From the NCBI RefSeq assembly GCF_050947335.1, contig NW_027473327.1, positions 1,984,001 through 2,048,000 of the forward strand: 64,000 nucleotides of DNA, read 5' to 3'. The notes under the pieces were generated by a model. It searched no databases. It saw only the letters and a list, made by a program, of their open reading frames with translations, and was not told where the DNA came from. Within the stretch, counting starts at the first letter, position 1. Each line of letters starts with the position of its first letter. This stretch comes from Megachile rotundata (taxonomy: Eukaryota > Arthropoda > Insecta > Hymenoptera > Megachilidae). Below are positions 57,701-64,000 of this stretch, piece by piece. The translations under genes were made by a program, and so were the position numbers.

Positions 57701-58044
57701 TGATTGTATGATTATGATGGAATGATTGTGATTGCATGATTGTGATTGTATGATTGTGATTGCATGATATTGAATGTATGATTGTGATTGTATGATTGTG
57801 ATTGTATGATTGCGATTGTATGATTGTGCTAGTATGATTGTGATTGTAAGATTGTGATTGTATGACTGTGATTGTATGATTGTGATTGTATGATTGTGAT
57901 GGTATGATTGCGATTGTATGATTGTGATTGTATGATTGCGATTGTATGATTGTGATTGTATGATTATGATTGTATCATTGTGATTGTATGATTGTGATTG
58001 TATGATTATGATTGTATGGTTGTGACTGTATGATTGTGATGGTA
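54797..58044. repeat. Near-perfect tandem duplication of 1624 bp (116 units)
   Basis: 54797-56420 is followed directly by its copy at 56421-58044. Both start with TGATTGTGATTGTC and TGATTGTGGTTGTA and both end with TGATTGTGATGGTA. Matching landmarks are 42-bp blocks at 55105 and 56729, TTTTGTATGTA at 55931 and 57555, and TGATTATGATGGAA at 56085 and 57709. The single difference I noticed is T at 55914 against G at 57538. The low divergence suggests a recent event or recent homogenisation. Confidence 0.88.
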
Positions 58045-61000
58045 TGATTGCGGTTGTATGATTGCGATCGTATGATTGTGATTGTATGATTGTGATTGTA
58101 TGATTGTGATTGTATGATTGTGATTGTGTGATTGCGATTGTATGATTGCGATTGTATGATTGTGATTGTATGATTGTGATGGTTTGATTGTGATTGTATG
58201 ATTGCGATATTATGATTGTGATTGTATGATTGTGATTGTATGATTGTGATTGTATGATTGTGATTGTATGATTGTGATTGTCTGATTGTGGTTGTATGAT
58301 TGTGATTGTATGATTGTGATTGTATGATTGTCATTGTATGATTATGATTGTATGATTGTGATTGCATGATTGTGATTGTATGATTGAGATTGCATGATTT
58401 TGTATGTATGATTATGATTGTATGATTGTGATTGTATGATTGTGATTGTATGATTGTGATTGTATGACTGTGATTGTATGATTGTGAATGTGCGATTGTG
58501 ATTGTACGATTGTGATTGTACGATTGTGATTGTATGATTGTGATTGTATGATTATGATTGTATGATTGTGATAGTATGATTGTGATTGTAAGATTGTGAT
58601 TGCATGACTGTGATTGTATGATTGAGATTGCATGATTTTGTATGTATGATTTCGATTGTATGATTGTGATTGTATGACTGTGATTGTATGATTGTGATTG
58701 TATGACTGTGATTGTATGATTGTGATTGTACGATTGTGATTGTACGATTGTGATTGTATGATTGTGATTGTATGATTATGATTGTATGATTGTGATAGTA
58801 TGATTGTGATTGTAAGATTGTGATTGCATGACTGTGATTGTATAATTGTGATTGGATGATTGTGATTGTATGATTAGGATTGTATGATTGTGATAGTATG
58901 AATGTGATTGTATGATTGTGATTGTATGATTGTGATTGTATGATTGTATTTGGGAGATTGTATTTTGGAGATTGTAATTGTATAATTGCGATTTTATGAT
59001 TGTGATTGTATGATTGTGATCGTATGATTGTGATCGTATGATAGTGATTGTATGATTGTGATTGTATGATTGTGATTGTCTGATTGTGGTTGTATGATTG
59101 TGATTGCGTGATTGTGATTGTATGATTGCGATTGTATGATTGTGATTGTATGGTTGTGATTGTCTGATTGTGGTTGTATGATTGTGATTGTATGATTGTG
59201 ATTGTATGATTGTGATTGTATGACTGTGATTGTATGATTGTGATTGTGTGATTGCGATTGTATGATTGCGATTGTATGATTGTGATTGTATGATTGTGAT
59301 TGTATGATTGTGATTGTATGACTGTGATTGTATGATTGTGATTGTATGATTGTGATTGTATGATTAGGATTGTGTGATTGTGATAGTGTGATTGTGATTG
59401 TATGATTGCGATAGTATGATTGTGATTGTATGATTGTGATTTTGTGATTGCGATTGTATGATTGCGATTGTATGATTGTGATTGTATGATTGTGATTGTA
59501 TGATTGTGATTGTATGACTGTGATTGTATGATTGTGATTGTATGATTGTGATTGTATGATTGTGATTGTATGATTGTGATTGTATGATTGTGATTGTATG
59601 ATTGTGATTGTATGATTGTGATTGTATGATTGTGATTGTATGATTGTACTTGGGAGATTGTATTTTGGAGATTGTAATTGTATGATTGCGATTGTATGAT
59701 TATGATTGTATGATTGTGATAGTATGATTGTTATTGTAAGATTGTGATTGCATGACTGTGATTGTATGATTGTGATTGTATGATTGTGATTGTATGATTA
59801 GGATTGTATGATTGTGATAGTATGATTGTGATTGTATGATTGTGATTGTATGATTGTATTTGGGAGATTGTATTTTGGAGATTGTAATTGTATGATTGTG
59901 ATTGTATGATTGTGGTTGTATGATTGTGATTGTATGATTGTATTTGGGAGATTGTGATTGTATGATTGCGATTGTATGATTGTGATTGCGTGATTGTGAT
60001 TGTATGATTGCGATTGTATGATTGTGATTGTATGGTTGTGATTGTATGATTGTGATGGTATGATTGTGATTGTATGATTGCGATAGTATGATTGTGATTG
60101 TATGATTGTGATTGTATGATTGTGACTGTATGATTGTGATTGTATGATTGTGATTGCATGATTGTGATTGTATGATTGAGATTGTATGATTGTGATGGTT
60201 TGATTGTGATTGTATGATTGCGATATTATGATTGTGATTGTATGATTGTGGTTGTATGATAGTGATTGTATGACTGTGATTGTATGACTGTGATTGTATG
60301 ATTGCGATTGTATGATTGTGATTGTCTGATTGTGGTTGTATGATTGTGATTGTATGATTGTGATTGTATGATTGTGATTGTATGACTGTGATTGTATGAT
60401 TGTGATTGTGTGATTGCGATTGTATGATTGCGATTGTATGATTGCGATTGTATGATTGTGATTGTATGATTGTGATTGTATGAATGTGATTGTATGATTG
60501 TGATTGTATGATTGTGATTGTATGATTAGGATTGTGTGATTGTGATAGTGTGATTGTGATTGTATGATTGTGATTGTATGATTGTGATTGTCTGATTGTG
60601 GTTGTATGATTGTGATTGTATGATTGTGATTGTATGATTGTGATTGTATGACTGTGATTGTATGATTGTGATTGTGTGATTGCGATTGTATGATTGCGAT
60701 TGTATGATTGTGATTGTATGATTGTGATTGTATGACTGTGATTGTATGATTGTGATTGTATGATTGTGATTGTATGATTAGGATTGTGTGATTGTGATAG
60801 TATGATTGTGATTGTATGATTGTGATTGTATGATTGTGATTGTCTGATTGTGGTTGTATGATTGTGATTGTATGATTGTGATTGTATGATTGTGATTGTA
60901 TGACTGTGATTGTATGATTGTGATTGTGTGATTGCGATTGTATGATTGCGATTGTATGATTGTGATTGTATGATTGTGATTGTATGATTGTGATTGTATG

Positions 61001-64000
61001 ACTGTGATTGTATGATTGTGATTGTATGATTGTGATTGTATGATTAGGATTGTGTGATTGTGATAGTATGATTGTGATTGTATGATTGTGATTGTATGAT
61101 TGTGATTGTATGATTGTGATTGTATGATTGTGATTGTATGATTGTGATTGTATGATTGTATTTGGGAGATTGTATTTTGGAGATTGTAATTGTATGATTG
61201 CGATTGTATGATTGTGATTGTATGATTGTGATTGTATGATTGTGATTGTATGATTGTGATTGTATGATTGTGATTGTATGACTGTGATTGTATGATTGTG
61301 AATGTGCGATTGTGATTGTACGATTGTGATTGTACGATTGTGATTGTATGATTGTGATTGTATGATTATGATTGTATGATTGTGATAGTCTGATTGTGAT
61401 TGTAAGTTTGTGATTGCATGACTGTGATTGTATGATTGCGATGGTTTGATTGTGATTGTATGATTGCGATATTATGATTGTGATTGTATGATTGTGATTG
61501 TATGATTGTGATTGTATGATTGTGATTGTATGATTGTGATTGTATGATTGTGATTGTATGATTGTGATTGTCTGATTGTGGTTGTATGATTGTGATTGTA
61601 TGATTGTGATTGTATGATTGTCATTGAATGATTGTGATTGTATGATTGTGATTGTATGATTGTGATTGTATGATTGTAATTGTATGATTATGATTGTATG
61701 ATTGTGATTGTATGATTGTGATTGTATGACTGTGATTGTATGATTGTGATTGCACGATTGTGATTGTACGATTGTGATTGTATGATTGTGATTGTATGAT
61801 TATGATTGTATGAATGTGATAGTATGATTGTGATTGTAAGATTGTGATTGCATGACTGTGATTGTATGATTGTGATTGGATGATTGTGATTGTATGATTA
61901 GGATTGTATGATTGTGATAGTATGAATGCGATTGTATGATTGTGATTGTATGATTGTGATTGTATGATTGTATTTGGGAGATTGTATTTTGGAGATTGTA
62001 ATTGTATAATTGCGATTTTATGATTGTGATTGTATGATTGTGATCGTATGATTGTGATCGCATGATAGTGATTGTATGATTGTGATTGTATGGTTGTGAT
62101 TGTATGATTGTGATTGTATGATTGTAATTGTATGATTATGATTGTATGATTGTGATTGTATGATTGTGATGGTTTGATTGTGATTGTATGATTCCGATAT
62201 TATGATTGTGATTGTATGATTGTGATTGTATGATTGTGGTTGTATGATTGTGATTGTATGATTGTGATTGTATGATTGTGGTTGTATGATTGTGATTGTA
62301 TGATTGTATTTGGGAGATTGTGATTGTATGATTGCGATTGTATGATTGTGATTGCGTGATTGTGATTGTATGATTGCGATTGTATGATTGTGATTGTATG
62401 GTTGTGATTGTATGATTGTGATGGTATGATTGTGATTGTATGATTGCGGTAGTATGATTGTGATTGTATGATTGTGATTGTATGATTGTGACTGTATGAT
62501 TGTGATTGTATGATTGTGATTGCGTGATTGTGATTGTATGATTGCGATTGTATGATTGCGATTGTATGATTGTGATTGTACGATTGTGATTGTATGATTG
62601 TGATTGTATGATTGTGATTGTATGATTGTGATTGTATGATTGTAATTGTATGATTATGATTGTGTGATTGTGATTGTATGATTATGATTGTATGATTGTG
62701 ATAGTATGATTGTGATTGTAAGATTGTGATTGCATGACTGTGATTGTATGATTGTGATTGTATGATTGTGATTGTATGATTAGGATTGTATGATTGTGAT
62801 AGTATGATTGTGATTGTATGATTGTGATTGTATGATTGGGATTGTATGATTGTATTTGGGATATTGTATTTTGGAGATTGTAATTGTAGGATTGCGATTG
62901 TATGATTGTGATTGTATGATTGTGATTGTATGATTGTATTTGGGAGATTGTGATGGTATGATTGCGATTGTATGATTGTGATTGCGTGATTGTGATTGTA
63001 TGATTGCGATTGTATGATTGTGATTGTATGGTTGTGATTGTATGATTGTGATTGTATGATTGTGATTGTATGATTGTGACTGTATGATTGTGATTGTATG
63101 ATTGTGATTGTGTGATTGCGATTGTATGATTGCGATTGTATGATTGTGATTGTATGATTGTGATTGTATGATTGTATTTGGGAGATTGTATTTTGGAGAT
63201 TGTAATTGTATGATTGCGATTGTATGATTATGATTGTATGATTGTGATAGTATGACTGTGATTGTAAGATTGTGATTGCATGACCGTGATTGTATGATTG
63301 TGATTGTATGATTGTGATTGTATGATTAGGATTGTATGATTGTGATAGTATGATTGTGATTGTATGATTGTGATTGTATGATTGTATTTGGGAGATTGTA
63401 TTTTGGAGATTGTAATTGTATGATTGCGATTGTATGATTGTGATTGTATGATTGTGATTGTATGATTGTGATCGTATGATTGTGATCGTATGATTCTGAT
63501 TGTATGATTGTGATTGTATGGTTGTGATTGTATGATTGTGACTGTATGATTGTGATTGTATGATTGTGATTGCATGATTGTAATTGTATGATTGTGATTG
63601 CATGATTATGATTGTATGATTGTGATAGTATGACTGTGATTGTAAGATTGTGATTGCATGACCGTGATTGTATGATTGTGATTGTATGATTGTGATTGTA
63701 TGATTAGGATTGTATGATTGTGATAGTATGATTGTGATTGTATGATTGTGATTGTATGATTGTGATTGTATGATTGTATTTGGGAGATTGTATTTTGGAG
63801 ATTGTAATTGTATGATTGCGATTGTATGATTGTGATTGCGTGATTGTGATTGTATGATTGCGATTGTATGATTGTGATTGTATGGTTGTGATTGTATGAT
63901 TGTGATGGTATGATTTTGATTGTATGATTGCGATAGTATGATTGTGATTGTATGATTGTGATTGTATGATTGTGACTGTATGATTGTGATTGTATGATTG
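58045..64000. repeat. Trailing mosaic of family A and family B units
   Basis: Family A-like parts (TTTTGTATGTA at 58395 and 58633; 42-bp block at 58941; left-half form near 62305) alternate with family B-like parts (blocks at 59641 and 59851; runs at 60.1-61.1 kb matching 52.6-53.5 kb with a shift near 7490 bp). Further 42-bp blocks lie at 61153, 61965, 62847, 63169, 63379 and 63771. The array runs off the end in register. Confidence 0.8.

Larger units (their letters stand above)
1..64000. repeat. Satellite array of a 14-bp unit filling the whole window
   Basis: The consensus unit on the + strand is TGATTGTGATTGTA. It repeats head to tail in one orientation from the first base to the last, giving 4571 full units plus 6 bases. 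Landmark variants from 295 to 63771 all start at positions equal to 1 modulo 14, so the register never shifts. The unit can be split into two GATTGT hexamers plus AT, which suggests it arose from a shorter repeat. Variation is almost all by substitution: common forms have C at position 7, C at position 1, A at position 6, C at 4, 10 or 13, G at 9, or any base at position 11. No unique sequence, mobile element or gene interrupts it, and both ends continue beyond the window. Known short-unit satellites of this size lie in eukaryotic heterochromatin; the location and species here are not determinable. Confidence 0.99.

Noticed and set aside
729..63812. G-quadruplex formation from TTTGGG and TTTTGG units
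   Set aside because: Each 42-bp block has only one GGG and one or two GG runs, and blocks are usually more than 200 bp apart, so four close G-runs are not available.
1..64000. Dozens of long minus-strand open reading frames (74 to 705 codons) as protein genes
   Set aside because: They follow automatically from a stop-free 14-bp unit, occur in overlapping frames, encode one low-complexity repeat, and start and stop at random variant units. No non-repeat domain, signal peptide or promoter is seen.
1..64000. CRISPR array
   Set aside because: There are no unique spacers: repeat and would-be spacer are the same 14-bp family, with no cas-like gene nearby.
1..64000. Telomeric repeat
   Set aside because: The 14-bp T/G-rich unit lacks the runs of G typical of telomere repeats, shows extensive internal variants and higher-order structure, and does not end in the window. 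A subtelomeric location remains possible.
1..64000. CpG decay as the origin of the TG-rich consensus
   Set aside because: Deamination of a CG-containing ancestor should produce CA about as often as TG at position 7-8. TG dominates and the CA form (for example near 40755) is very rare, so C-7 units look like derived variants.
1..64000. Purely artificial or low-quality sequence
   Set aside because: The variants are non-random and shared in order between distant blocks with whole-unit shifts, as expected for a real satellite. Collapse or duplication by assembly in the near-identical blocks cannot be excluded.

Overview
The whole 64,000-base window is one uninterrupted tandem repeat, a satellite or macrosatellite. 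The unit is 14 bp, consensus TGATTGTGATTGTA on the + strand, which can also be read as two GATTGT hexamers plus AT. Units start at position 1 and then at every position equal to 1 modulo 14, up to the last partial unit at 63995. That makes 4571 full units plus 6 bases. More than 100 landmark variants checked by hand across the window all fall in this one register, so I see no net insertion or deletion that is not a whole number of units. I see no gene, RNA gene, transposon, insertion sequence, CRISPR array, origin or non-repetitive stretch.

Such an array points to a eukaryotic nuclear genome, for example centromeric, pericentromeric, subtelomeric or other heterochromatin. Nothing in the sequence identifies the species. 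Base composition is extreme and strand-biased: the consensus is 7 T, 4 G, 3 A and no C.

Units differ mostly by single substitutions, and runs of variant units are copied in the same order over long distances. This gives a layered higher-order structure. 1-4494 is a mixed leading region. 4495-13006 holds three copies of a 2.6-2.95 kb higher-order repeat, with a partial fourth copy to about 14.5 kb. 14.5-34.0 kb holds longer copied blocks, shifted by about 6.3 and 7.4 kb, with smaller tandem duplications inside. 35.1-36.3 kb is a 588-bp tandem duplication. 36.6-53.2 kb is dominated by a different higher-order repeat of about 1.65 kb and by a dense cluster of a special 42-bp block at 44.1-46.75 kb. 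54797-58044 is a 1624-bp tandem duplication. 58.0-64.0 kb is a mosaic of both families.

The special 42-bp block, seen about 75 times, is three consecutive altered units that keep the 14-bp spacing exactly.

The minus strand is rich in open reading frames only because the unit contains no stop codon in any frame. Since 14 is not divisible by 3, every frame encodes the same 14-residue peptide, QSQSYNHNHTITII. I treat these frames as consequences of the repeat and not as genes. I found no convincing new molecular system. The most notable features are the strict 14-bp register and the nested in-register duplications.
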